DNA of 64,000 bases, taken from Heracleum sosnowskyi (Eukaryota > Streptophyta > Magnoliopsida > Apiales > Apiaceae). The DNA lies in the NCBI GenBank assembly GCA_030848705.1, contig CM061236.1, forward strand, positions 141,144,574-141,208,573. The letters are read 5' to 3'. Position 1 is the first letter of the stretch. Each line of letters opens with the position of its first letter. A model generated the notes under the pieces. That model worked only from the letters and a program-made list of their open reading frames with translations, was not told the DNA's origin and did not search any database. This document shows, in pieces, positions 36,452 through 48,487 of this stretch. The translations under genes and the position numbers were made by a program.

Positions 36452-39400
36452 TTGCAGGGTAAGGTTAAAAGCTCAAAGGTTGTGTGGATTCTGGATAGTG
36501 GCTGTTCTAGACACATGACAGGCGAAGAGTCCCTGCTTACAGAGGTGGTTAAGAAGACCGGCCCGATTGTAACCTTTGGAGATGACAACAAAGGATTCAC
36601 TACGGGATATGGTAAATTGAAAGCTGGAAATGTCATCATTGAAAACATCTCTCTTATTGAAGGATTAAAGCACAATCTACTAAGTATCAGTCAATTCTGT
36701 GATAAAGGCTACAATGTAGATTTCAGAAAGGACAAGTGCTTGATCACCAACAGGAAGGATGAGAAGCTTACTCTACTGGGAGTGAGAAAAGGAAATTTGT
36801 TTATAGCTGACTTAAGTTCTACCAGTGAAGGAGAAGTTACATGTTTCTATGCAAAGGCATCTTCAGAACAAAGTTGGCTATGGCACAAGAAGCTCTCACA
36901 TCTGAACTTCAAAACTATGAACTCTTTGGTAAAGAGAGAATTAGTGAGAGGGTTGCCCCTGATGGAATTCAATCAGGAGGGACTATGTGAAGCATGTGAA
37001 AAGGGGAAGTCGAAGAAAGCATCACATGGAAGCAAAGGAATGACAAGCATTACTGAACCATTACAGCTGATTCATATGGATTTATTTGGTCCAGTTAATG
37101 TTATGTCACTTTCAAGAAACAGATATGCATTGGTGATGGTGGATGACTACTCCAAGTACACGTGGGTGTTGTTCATACAAACAAAGGATGAAGCAACACA
37201 ACTAATCATTGATCACATCAATAAGATAGAAGTGGAAGCTAAGCTACCTGTGCGGACAATCAGATCAGACAATGGAACTGAATTCAAGAATGCAGTTCTA
37301 AATGATTTCTGCTCAGAGAAAGGAATATCAAGACAGTTTTCAGCACCAAGAACTCCTCAACAGAATGGAGTAGTGGAAAGGAAGAACAGGACCTTGGTTG
37401 AAGCAGCAAGGACCATGTTGAGTGAATCAAAACTTCCCACTTACTTTTGGGCTGAAGCAGTGAATACAGCTAGCTACACTCAGAATTGAACCCTGATCAA
37501 CAAAGATCATGAAAAGACTCCGTATGAGTTAATGGCCAACAAGAAGCCAACACTGAAGTACTTTCATGTGTTTGGTGCAAAGTGCTTTGTACTTAAAGAT
37601 GGAGAACATCTTGGCAAGTTTGATGTCAAAGCAGATGAAGGCATTTTTCTGGGCTATTCTCTGGAATCTAAGGCTTTCAGGGTATATGTGATTGAAGATA
37701 AGAAGGTGTTGGAAAGCTTTAATGTAACATTTGACGACACTAAAAGACCAGGCCTGCAAACTGGAGAGAACTCTGAATCCTTGGTATTTGAAAATCTATC
37801 AGGAGATCTCTCTGACAATGAAGAAGTACCTGAAGTTGTTACAGTCATTAATAATAATCATAATGATAATGATTCTGGACAAAGTGGTGACCTAAGTGGA
37901 AATCCTCAACATACAGGATCCACTAGTCAGTCTTCAGAATCAACAGATCAAACCGTCAACAACTCAGGGGGAGCAGGAGAAGGATCAACTAGTCACACTC
38001 CTCAACATCTAGAACAAGGAGAATCATCAAGATCGCATCTGCCAAGACAAAGGGTATGGAATAGAGATCATCCCTTTCACTTGATCATTGGTGATCCGGA
38101 CACAGGAGTGAGAACTAGGAGAACATCACAAAATGAATGTCACTATTCTGGGTTTTTTTCAGAAACAGAACCTAAGAAAGTTGAAGATGCTCTAGATGAT
38201 CCAGATTGGGTGATTGCTATGCAAGAAGAACTCAATCAGTTTGAAAGGCAGAAAGTTTGGAAGCTGGTACCCAGGCCTAAGGGAAAATCTGTTATTGGAA
38301 CACGATGGGTATTCAGAAATAAGTTGGACGAAGATGGCATTGTAACGAGAAACAAAGCCAAACTGGTTGCTAAAGGTTACTCTCAAGAAGAGGGTATAGA
38401 TTATGATGAAACCTATGCACCAGTAGCAAGACTTGAGGCCATCAGAATGTTTCTGGCATTTGCTGCACATTCCAATTACAAGGTATATCAAATGGATGTG
38501 AAGAGTGCTTTTCTGAACGGGGAGTTAGAAGAAGAAGTGTATGTGGAACAACCTCCAGGTTTTGAGGATTCAAAACTGGCAGACTTTGTGTACTTTCTAT
38601 TCAAAGCTCTCTATGGACTCAAACAAGCTCCAAGGACATGGTATGACACTCTCTCTGAATTTTTACTTGAAAATGATTTTACAAGAGGTGTTGTAGACAA
38701 AACTCTCTTTGTCAAAAAGCATAAAAATGATTTGATATTAGTGCAAGTATATGTTGATGACATAATATTTGGTTCTACTAATGATGATCTATGCAAGAGA
38801 TTTGCTAAGTTAATGCAGAGTCGTTATGAAATGAGCATGATGGGTGAATTGTCATTCTTTCTTGGATTGCAAGTATACCAGAAACAAGATGGTATATTCA
38901 TTTGTCAGTCTAAGTACATCAAGGATCTTCTTAAGAAGTATCAAATGGAAGACTCATCTACAGCAAAGACTCCTATGCCAACTGCCACTAAGCTTGATAA
39001 GGATGAAACTGGTAAGAAGGTTGACATCACAGGCTACAGAGGTATGATAGGCTCATTACTTTATCTCACTGCAAGTAGACCAGATATAATGTTTGCAACA
39101 TGCTTATGTGCTAGATTTCAGTCTGATCCTAAAGAATCTCATCTAATAGCTGTTAAGCGAATATTTAGATATCTTAAGGGAACCCCAAATCTTGGAATTT
39201 AGTACCCTAAAGATACAGGATTTGATCTTATTGGATACACAGACTCTGATTTTGCAGGTTGTAAGATTGATCGGAAGAGTACTTCAGGAAGCTGTCAGTT
39301 TCTTGGAAGAAGATTGGTTTCCTGGCATAGCAAGAAGCAGCATTCAGTGTCCACATCAACAGCTGAGGCTGAATACATTGTTGCTGGTAGCTGTTGTGCT

Positions 39401-39697
39401 CAGATATTGTGGATGAGAAACCAACTCCGTGACTATGGACTTCTGTTGACAAAGATTCCTATATTTTGCGACAACACAAGTGCCATAGCAATCTCAAACA
39501 ACCCAGTGCAACACTCGAGGACGAAGCACATCGACATCAGGTATCATTTTATCCGAGAGCATGTCATGAATGGAACTGTGGAGTTACACTTTGTACCCAC
39601 AGAGGATCAAATTGCAGACATCTTTACTAAACCGCTTGATGAATCCACTTTCAATAAGCTGGTTGGTGAACTTGGGATGTTAAATCTTTCTAATTGA
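36452..39697 (+). pseudogene. pol: Pol of element B, two nonsense codons
   Basis: One frame of 1082 codons. Aspartic protease with DSGCSRHMTG near the start; GAG-pre-integrase (WHKKLSHLNF); integrase with the first Asp in HMDLFGP, the second in RSDNGTEF and the Glu in PQQNGVVERKNR; reverse transcriptase with QMDVKSAFLNG and the catalytic YVDDIIFG; RNase H from about 39203 with STAEAEY and ADIFTKPLDE. A TGA at 37487-37489 (end of integrase core) and a TAG at 39200-39202 (start of RNase H) break the frame; A has sense codons at both. The frame is preceded by TGA at 36449-36451, so it does not overlap gag. The first codon is not ATG; the protein would have to be made as a fusion or after splicing. 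Confidence 0.92.
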
Positions 39698-41078
39698 TTT
39701 TGATTAGAAGTCAGTAACTGCAGAGAGTCCTGGTGAATACATGAGTTTAGGAATTGTTATATCCTTAGGACTCGTGAATTTATTTTCTGGAGCAATTCTC
39801 GTAGTTAGGATTATTACACTAATTTTATGTCATAATTATGGATGATATATCTTCTGGCATTTAATTGGTTATTAATTCTAAAAATTATTTAAGTGCTAAT
39901 ATTTGTTCTAAATATTTAAGCATTTATTTAATTTGAATTAATTTGTTTTGTTTTTAACATTGTAGATTAATGCAGCATAATTGATTAGATTTCAATTGGT
40001 TAATATCACTCGATGATATTTAATTGATTTTATTCTAAGAAAATTGTGAATTTTCTGTTAAGAATTGATTTTGGTGAATTTTAAAAGATTTATTAAAATT
40101 AAAATTTGACAGGAAATACAAAAAGTCTGATTTTTAGAACATGAACAGGTTTTAAAATGAAGAAAGAAGCAAAAAGTATCGAATTTAGGAAATTCGATAG
40201 TTTTTCAAGTACATAGATAAATCTATCGAATTTAATTTTCGATAGTTTTTGAAAAGGAAAAGAAAATCTATCGAAAACATTTCTCGATAGTTTTTGAGAA
40301 AATTTTAAAATATATCGAAGGAATTCAATTAATTCAATATTTAGAATTCTCGATAGATTTTACAAAACAAAATGAAAAGCATCGAAGTGAATTTTAGTTC
40401 ATTTAAATATTTAAAATTCTCGATACTTTTTCAATAATTACCTCGATAGTTTTTGGATTTTTCAAAGAAGTAACTTTCGATAGTTTTTCAGAAATCCGTT
40501 TCAACTTCAAATTCTCATATACTTCGATAGTTTTTAGAAAACCATCGAGTACAGATGACCATTTTGCCCCTCTGAAAATCCATCGATAGTTCATTTACAA
40601 AACTATCGAACTGTAAAAAGACCATGTTGCCCCTCAGTTTCAAACGTATATAACATTGCCTTAAGCTCTTTTCTTTTCAGTTTTCTAGATCTGAGAAAAA
40701 GCTTTCGTTTTATATGCTTAAAAAGAGATACACAAAAACAATAACACATTCGATAGTTTTCTCCATTTTTAACCAAGAAAAGCTTAAAAAGTTTACTGTT
40801 TTTCATTGTTAAACTCGTTTTAACCGTGAAAACTTTACTGTTTAAGTTTTTAGACATTTCTGATTGGGAAACCATCGAGCTTGACATTTGAATTGATTAT
40901 TGGTTAGTATTCAAGGGTTCTAACGTTTACAAGTGTTCGAATTTTTGTGTTAGTGTTAAAAGGGGTAAAATTGTTTTTAGGGTAATTTTTTGTTAAGAGT
41001 TTGATTAATTAGAAATAATTAATTAAATTTAAAGGAAAAATAGTTTTGGTTATTTAAATTTTCTGGAAATTTTAAAAT
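39698..41078 (+). repeat. Pol-ORFX spacer with dense TCGATAG motifs
   Basis: No reading frame. From about 40180 to 40620 the word TTCGATAGTTTTT or its inverse AAAACTATCGAA, with small variants (CTCGATAC, CATCGAG, ATCGAAG), occurs more than a dozen times in both orientations. Further copies lie at about 40750 and 40870. Inverted pairs could fold into hairpins in the element's RNA. The equivalent spacer of A (47085-48487) has the same array, and the motif is also in the LTRs. Confidence 0.85.
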
Positions 41079-44000
41079 ATGGCTGGAGAATTTATTATTA
41101 CCAAGACTAATCATGTCTCGTTTCAAAATCTGCTAGCCATTACGAATCCTCAAATTCGTGCATGGGCAGAGTTTTTGAATATACGTTCATTAGTGGCATA
41201 CGCTGTGAGTACTCCCGTGGTCCTTTGTATCGATCAACTGACTGCGTTGTACACAACCGCCACGGATACAAGTGAGAATAACGTAAGGTCTTTCAGTTTT
41301 GTTGTGCCAGGGGGCAGAACAATAAGGGTGACGGAACATGACTTTAACAGAATACTTCATTTTCGTACAGAAAACCTTGTTCCGGATCCCACAACTGAGG
41401 AAATACATGCTTTCTTCACTCTTATCAGAAGTCAACAACCTAACTTCTTGGTGGGAGAGTTCCTAAAGCATTACCTGCCAAAGCCATGGAATTTTTTCTT
41501 TCATACCCTGATACATGTTTTTACTGCCAAGCTAACAAATCTGCATGGCATTCCCTTATTCCTTCAAAAGATAGGGTTTGCCATTACGAACAATAGGCAT
41601 ATTAACATAGGACGGATAGTGATTGATCAAGTAATTCTGTGCATGGGACCACTGGATGAAAGAACATGCATAAATGAAGATGTGCTCTGTTTCTATCCTA
41701 GGTTCCTACAGCTAATTCTCAATGATATCTTAACAGATGATGAACGAGAGATCTTTGAAGGTGAAGCCAACCAGGAGTGCATAAGAATGAAGAGCAATGC
41801 CATAACCGCTCTCATTAGGAAGAACAACTATCTTCCAGGGGTACCCACTGTTCTCACTGAATATCTAAGAACGGTGCCCCTACCACTTCTACCCCCAGGG
41901 GAACAGGTAAATCAAGGTAATATTCCACAACCTGAACCTGAAATGGCACCTGTACCAATGGATGTTGATCCAGAGCCCTTAGTGGCCATTCCTGACCAGG
42001 AGGTTGCAAACCCACAACCTCTAACCACGGTCGAAGAGCCTTTGGAAGAGCCAAATGAAAACATAAACGAACCTCCTTCCCCTACTATACCCATTAAAGA
42101 ACCATCCATGAGTGTAGAGGGAGATAGTGCCAAAGCAGCACCACATAAGGAGATACACCCTTCAACAGCAGCTCTGCCTTCCTCTAAAAGGAGAAGAACA
42201 GAAACTGAGGCAACTGCTGATACTTCATTTCTCTCATTCAAAGAGCCCTTTACTGATTTTTCTGATGCTGATTGGGCTACGCTAACGAAAGCAATATCTG
42301 AACCAATAGCTCAATCAAGTAAGGAAGAATTGACGGAAGCAACTGGTGTTCCGACCATATTACGGTCAGGTTCACTGGTTGAAGGTTCTCAGAACCAAGG
42401 GTCTTCACAGACGTCGAGAGAAGGCTTTGACCTAAATGCACAATCTAAAAGGTCATTGTCTACCTCCCCAGATGGAACATATCTGGATCCTGCGGGTAAA
42501 GGGTCTGACGTAGGTGCAGATCGGCAACTCGTTGACAGTGAATCAATTACTATTGACGAGTCAACTGAGGTGAAGTCTTTACAGACTCACGGGGAAGATT
42601 CAGGATCTCTGCTGTTAAAAGAGCCTGTTTCTAACCCCCTAGAGATTCAAACTCTAGATCATTCAAAGGATATATCATCTAAGGATGATCAGCAACTTGG
42701 TTTATCCAAGGACGGGGACTTGCGAAGCCCCATTGCACCACCGGTGACCTCCTTAAGGATGGCTACGGTGATCTCTCCTGCAGGTACAATCAGCACAAAG
42801 GATTTGAGTGAAACAAAAACACTTACACCTGGCCTGAGTGGGAAAGGAAAAATGATTCAAACACCGACAGAAACGTTGAGTGTACACCCAGAGCCAAATG
42901 TGAGGAGTGACACCCTAACCCTACCTAATATTAATGATATGCTGTTACCAACAGAAAGAGAGCTACAAGTTCAATCTTCCCTCAAGGAGATGACAGTTCG
43001 GGACAAAGAAGGAAATCCACTTTTCAAGGTTCCACTGCGACCTTCCTTTGACCAAGGGATCTCCTCCAGTCAAGACAATGTTTCTTTAAAGTCTATTCAA
43101 GAGAAAGTTGACTTGGCTGCAGCTGATTCCAGAAGAACATTCAGGGTCATTGGCAGTGCATCTGGCACTATAACAGGTACGAAGCAGGCAGTGGACTCCT
43201 TAAAGAAGGAAGCTATGGAAGAACTAGTCGAGCTGAGGATGGACGTCAGGGAACTTAAAGATGGATTCATGAATGAAGTAACTGCACTGTCACAAGGACA
43301 TGAAGCTTTACGAGAAGACGTTCTGGTTATCCGGGATGGTCAAGCGCGGGTAAAAGATGCAATGGATTCCCTTTCACGAGTGGAGTCTAAGCTAAACAAG
43401 AGGCTGGATCACATGGAAAAGACTACCAACTCAAGATTGGAGAACATTGACCTGTCGCTAGCTTCTATAAATGAGTTTAATAAGCAGCTTATGGATTTCT
43501 TGGAGAATTAAGGTGACGGAGTACAGTCTATATGGAGTATGCTAAAGAACCAACAATCTGGACAACCTGGTTCTTCATATCAGCAACCTGATCCTTCTAA
43601 TTTCTTTTATGCTGAGGATGCTTTTATCGAGGATTCCTCAACTAAGGGGGAGAAAGTTGAAGAGGGGGTGAAGGATAAATGGGGAGTTTGGGAGACTGTT
43701 GAGGCTATTCCAATCAGACAGTACTGGATTGAGGAGCTTGTAGAGGAAGCCAAGGAAAGTGAAGAGGAATTTGAGGTCATGCATGAGCAACCTATTCAAG
43801 AGGAGCATGAGCCATATTATCCGGATCCAATAGAACATCCTATCTTGGATGATGATATGGAAGAAGCAAATTCTCTATCACATGAAGAAGAAGCTGCCTT
43901 GGAAGCAATAAGAGCTCATAGAGCTGCAATAGATGCCAGGCAAGCTGAGAAGGAGAAACAGCAAGCAATTCTGAGAAGTGAAAAGCTAAAGAGAATGAAG

Positions 44001-44870
44001 GTGTATAATGAAGTGAGGAAGAAGAAGATGATAGATCTGGCAAAGAAAGATGGTACTGAATGGGAAATGGCTTATAAAACCTTTTGTGGAGTTGAAGACG
44101 GATTACAAGTCAACGACAATGCGGAGGTGGAAGTCATTATTCAGGACATCAGAAGTGCTAATCTTGATGATCAGACTTACTTTAAAGCACTGAGAAGCTC
44201 TATAATCTGTCTGAATGCTGGGGTTAAAGCAAATGGTGCCTGGAGCTTATTAATCAGTTTTCTGGAGAAAGGTACATTTGTGATTTCTACTAAGTTTTTA
44301 GAACAGAGGACATATACAGAATTGCAGGCTATACTCATCAAGATCCAAAGAACCACAAGGCTAAATGAACTGCTCCGTGAGCATGTTAAGGAGATCGTGA
44401 TGAAAGTCGGTCCAGAGATTACTGAAGATCCTCCAATGGTTAGATTCATGACGAATGACTTGTTCAGAATCTGCTATTTGGCTGAGGACAAACTGAGGGA
44501 CTACCCAAGCAACTATCTAATCTCAGTTGAGAAGTATCTTAGATCCACTGGATTCTCATCAACGGAGAAGGACAAAGCAGCAGACACTCTAAGAAGATTT
44601 CTAATGGAGAATGTTCCTTACTATAGGAAAAGAGTGGAAAGAGGATTAGAAGTGCATACCAGACTGCCAAACATGCCAAAGCTGAACAAGAAAGATGTTA
44701 ACATTGCATGGTTATGGGCTGGAGTGGGTCAAGAGGTTGAATATATTGGAAGACACATCCAAGGAGCAATCCTTAAACCTGGAGAACCACTGCACTATCT
44801 ATCAGTGATTGATTATCAAGCTGCTAACTCCGATCCAATGATTGAAGAAGGTGAGATTGGAATGGACTGA
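41079..44870 (+). pseudogene. ORFX of element B: very long third ORF, one nonsense codon
   Basis: A single frame of 1263 codons broken by TAA at 43509-43511, after residue 810. Starts MAGEFIITKTNHVSF. Residues about 1-260 look globular and hydrophobic-rich (FSFVVPGGRTIRVTEHDFNRIL, PKPWNFFFHTLIHVF), similar to uncharacterised plant transposon-associated proteins as far as memory goes. About 280-690 is Pro/Glu/Ser/Thr-rich and probably disordered. About 700-810 is a coiled coil (VELRMDVRELKDGF, RLDHMEKTTNSRLENID). The C-terminal 440 residues begin acidic, include a charged helix (AAIDARQAEKEKQQAIL) and end in a compact-looking domain. No signal peptide or convincing membrane segment, so it is not an obvious envelope protein, though it sits where SIRE env-like ORFs sit. 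Function unknown. Carried in all three large elements of this window. Confidence 0.88.
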
Positions 44871-45090
44871 ATGATGAAGCAAAGAACAAGAGAACTATCA
44901 GCTCAGACTAGAGGAGCAACTTCATTGTATAAAGTTTAATTGTTTTTTTGATTTATGAAATCTGGAAATGTATATATATCTGATCCAGAATGCATTGATA
45001 TTATTACTCTGTCTTACTTTAAGTAGTTTAATGTTTCCTTAGTTAGTTGAGTTATCCTCAAAGTATTTGCTTGTCGAACTCTATCCAATC

Positions 45091-45104
45091 AAATAGGGGG
45101 AGAT
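45091..45104 (+). other. Polypurine tract of element B
   Basis: AAATAGGGGGAGAT immediately before the 3' LTR at 45105. The stretch 44871-45090 between ORFX and this tract is non-coding. Confidence 0.9.
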
Positions 45105-46231
45105 TGTAAAGCATAATGTAACATAAGATGTAAAAGAGATAACTACAACTCAACAAAGGACAAGACAGACAATAGTATAAATAGAAGCACAAGAATCCAG
45201 AATCAAAGAAGAAAAGGTAAACTCAAAAAATCAAAATACGTTATGTATTCTTGAAGTCCGTAAACAGGTCACGGAAAGAAGTTCATGAAAATGTTCAAGC
45301 CTCAGTGACAGCAATAGAAACAAGACTTTGAAGACGACAGAAGTATGTGAATGATTTAGGGTTCAGTACCACGGGATTTCAGTGATGAAGCAACCAGAAC
45401 GACAAGGGACGTATCAGCAGCATTATAATTGAAGTCATAAAATAAGAATTGATCAAGTGTTATTCATCTGTGAACCAGACCAGTTGCACTAGGTGACGGC
45501 ACTGAAAAGATCAAGTTATTTTATCGTCTCCGAAGAAATTGATACTGTCTATTACTTAAACACCCGGGAGCTCAGGAGTTATTACTAAAGGACAAATGAC
45601 AAGTAAATCAATTCGATAGTTTTTCTTTTAAGAAAACTATCGAATGAGAGTTTAAGGTGATTGAATTAAAAACAAGTAAATCAATTTAGCATTCGATAGT
45701 TTTGTTTTAAAAACTATCGAATGGTAAAATGATTTGTTTCATTCGATGGTTTCTTAAACCATTCGATGGTTTTTAAATTGGGAGAAGGTGGAAAGTATTC
45801 TTTGTTTTTCAAGTTGAAGAAGATCCAACGGCCAGGATTGTTTCTACAAGTTTGGTTCGATGGTTTTTCTAACCAAAGTGTGCAGTTAATACAGAGTGAA
45901 GAATGTGTCTTCTTCAGTTAAGGATTCTAACACAGAGACATTACTGAGAGAGAGAAGAGCCGGAGAAAATTATCAGAGAAATTAATAGTGCTCAGAACTT
46001 GATCATTGTTTTGTATTTGTGTAACCTTAAACTCATTGACGCTAATCTACGGATTAGAAATTGTAGCACCCCTCGAGGTTTATATTTATAAAAAGATATA
46101 TTCCCTGAAACTTGATTTGGTTTGGTGTGTTTGATTTCGTTATAGAACTAAAAGATTTATCCGCGAACGAAATTAAATTATTTGTGAGTATCGTATTCAA
46201 CCCCCCCTTCTACGATACTTTGGACCTAACA
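45105..46231 (+). repeat. 3' LTR of element B
   Basis: 1127 bp, differs from the 5' LTR by two substitutions only. Followed by an extra primer site and leader instead of host sequence. Confidence 0.95.
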
Positions 46232-46350
46232 ATTGGTATCAGAGCTACTTGATTGATATACAAATCAGATCCGGTGAATGAGACCAAAATCAAACGTAGC
46301 GTGAAAATACGAAGCAAATTTTTTAACTTTCAAATTTTTTCATTTAATTG
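46232..46350 (+). repeat. Leader stub after the 3' LTR of element B
   Basis: These 119 bp, including TGGTATCAGAGC, are the same as 33872-33990 just after B's 5' LTR, up to CATTTAATTG. Then the sequence switches to A's ORFX. So the 3' LTR is followed by the start of another internal region, as in a tandem LTR-internal-LTR-internal array cut short. Confidence 0.92.
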
Positions 46351-47084
46351 AAAGCGGTTATGGCATTGCTCTTCATTCTCATGCACTCCTGGTTGGCTTC
46401 ACCTTCAAAGATCTCCCGTTCATTATCTGTTAAGATATCATTAAGAATTAGCTGTAGGAACCTAGGATAGAAACAAAGCACATCTTCATCTATGCCCATT
46501 CTTTCATCCAGTGGTCCCATGCATATGATTACTTGATCAATCAGTAACCGTCCAATGTTAATATGCCTATTGTTGGCAATGGCAAACCCTATCTTTTGAA
46601 GGAATAAGGGAATACCATGCAGATTTGTTAGCTTGGCAGTAAAAACATGGATTAGGGTATGAAAGAAAAAGTTCCATGCTTTTGGCAAGTAATTCTTAAG
46701 GAACTCTCCCACAAAGAAGTTAGGTTGTTGACTTCTAATGAGAGTGAAGAAAGCATGTATCTCCTCAGTTGTGGGATCAGGAACAAGGTTTTCTGTAGGA
46801 AAATGAAGTATTCTGTTAAAGTCATGTTCCGTCACCCTTATTGTTCTGCCCCCTGGCACAACAAAACTGAAGGATCGAATATTATTCTCACTCGTATCCA
46901 TGGCGGTTGTGTACAACGCAGTCAATTGATCAACACAAAGGACCACGGGAGTACTCATAGCATATGCCACTAATGAACGTGTGTTCAAAAACTCTGCCCA
47001 TGCACGAAACTGAAGGTTCGTTATGGATTGCATGTTTTGGAACGAGACATGATTAGTCTTGGTAATAATAAATTCTCCAGCCAT
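46351..47084 (-). pseudogene. ORFX of element A, N-terminal part
   Basis: From MAGEFIITKTNHVSF (ATG at 47082-47084) for about 244 codons to SNAITA, then broken at the junction with element B's leader stub. About 90-95% identical to B's ORFX by eye. The next 1.57 kb of the ORF, by comparison with B (about 41810-43383), is missing from A; the remainder is at 31262-32744. Confidence 0.9.
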
Positions 47085-48487
47085 TTTAAATTTCCAGAAA
47101 AAAATAAAATAAACCAAAACTATTTTTTCTTTTAAATTTAATTAATTATTTCTAATTAATCAAACTTGACACAACACACCCTTTTCCTTAAAAAAAACTT
47201 TAACCACAAACACTTCCCGAGATTAAGAACCCTAATATGTAAATTGATAAGTTTCAAATTAATTACAAACTCAAGAAGATTGTTAAACAATACACACTCA
47301 AGTAAGTTCTGCAATATCAAATTACTAAGGTTTAAAACTCAGTTTCGATGGTTTTCTGATTAAAAACTCAAGAGAACACAAATCCACAACAACCTCACGG
47401 TAGAAATAAGATGACTGTGGTAAAAACGAATTCTTGATAGTGAATAACAGTGAAATCAGAAGAAACTATCGAGTGTTACAGTTGTTGGTTGTATGTATGA
47501 TTGTAAGTATATAGCAAAAGCACTTAGATCTTAGAATAAGAAAAGAAAAACGTCCAAGGCAGTGATTTATACTTACAGAATTCACAAGGGTATTTTAGTC
47601 ATTACTGAGTTCGATATTTTTTAAAAGAACTGTCGATTCGATAGTTTTTGAAAAACTATCGAAGATTTATAGGATAGAATGCAAACAGACTTTCTGTAAA
47701 AACCATCGAGGGTTTTTTTTTTGCTTGTTTAGTACAAAAACTATCGAACCACTTTATGAAAAACTATCGAGAATTTGATTATTGAATTAATTAATTCACT
47801 TCGATACATTTTTCTACTGATTTTTAAAATACATCGAGAATTTAAATATCAAATTAGGTAAATTCCTTTGATATATTTTAAATTAAATCTCAAAAACTAT
47901 CGAGAAATGCTTTTGATAGTTTTTCTTTTCCTTTTCAAAAACTATCAAAAATTAATTTCGATAGATTTATCTATGTACTTGAAAAACTATCGAATTTCCT
48001 AAATTCGATATTTTTGCTTCTGTCTTCATTTTAAAACCTGTTCTTGTTTTAAAATTTAGACTGATTTATTTCCTGTCAAGTTTTAATTTTAATAAATCTT
48101 TTAAAATTCACCAAAATCAATTCTTAACAGAAAATTCACAATTTTCTTAGAATAAAATCAATTAAATATCATTGAATGATATTAACCAATTAAAATCTAA
48201 TGAATTATGCTGCATTAATCTACAATGTTAAAAACAAAGCAAATTAATTCAAATTAAATAGATGCTAGAATATTTAGAACAAATATTAGCACCTAAATAA
48301 TTTTTAGAATTAATAACCAATTAAATGCCAGAAGATATATCATCCATAATTATGACATAAAATTAGTACAAAAATCCTAACTACGAGAATTGCTCCAGAA
48401 AATAAATTCACGAGTCCTAAGGATATAGCAATTCCTAAACTCATGTATTCACCAGGACTCTCTGCAGTTACTGACTTCTAATCAAAA
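47085..48487 (-). repeat. Pol-ORFX spacer of element A with TCGATAG motifs
   Basis: Non-coding. Inverted TCGATAG/CTATCGA words crowd about 47460-48010 (for example TTCGATAGTTTTTG and AAAACTATCGAAG at about 47638-47664). Several are mutated relative to B, for example TTTGATAG. Confidence 0.85.

Larger units (their letters stand above)
32745..46231 (+). mobile_element. Element B: young SIRE-type copy nested in element A
   Basis: 13,487 bp from TGTAAAGC to CCTAACA, opposite in orientation to A and of the same family. LTRs 32745-33871 and 45105-46231 differ at only two sites (32819/45179 and 32832/45192) in 1127. Order: LTR, primer site, gag, pol, spacer, ORFX, polypurine tract, LTR. The left flank is A's ORFX at about the ESKLN position; the right flank is a 119-bp leader stub and then A's ORFX at the NAITA position. 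No target duplication is present. Gag is open; pol has two stops and ORFX one. Confidence 0.95.

Noticed and set aside
41079..44870. Calling ORFX an envelope gene
   Set aside because: Position fits SIRE1-type env-like ORFs, but no signal peptide, cleavage site or membrane anchor could be seen.
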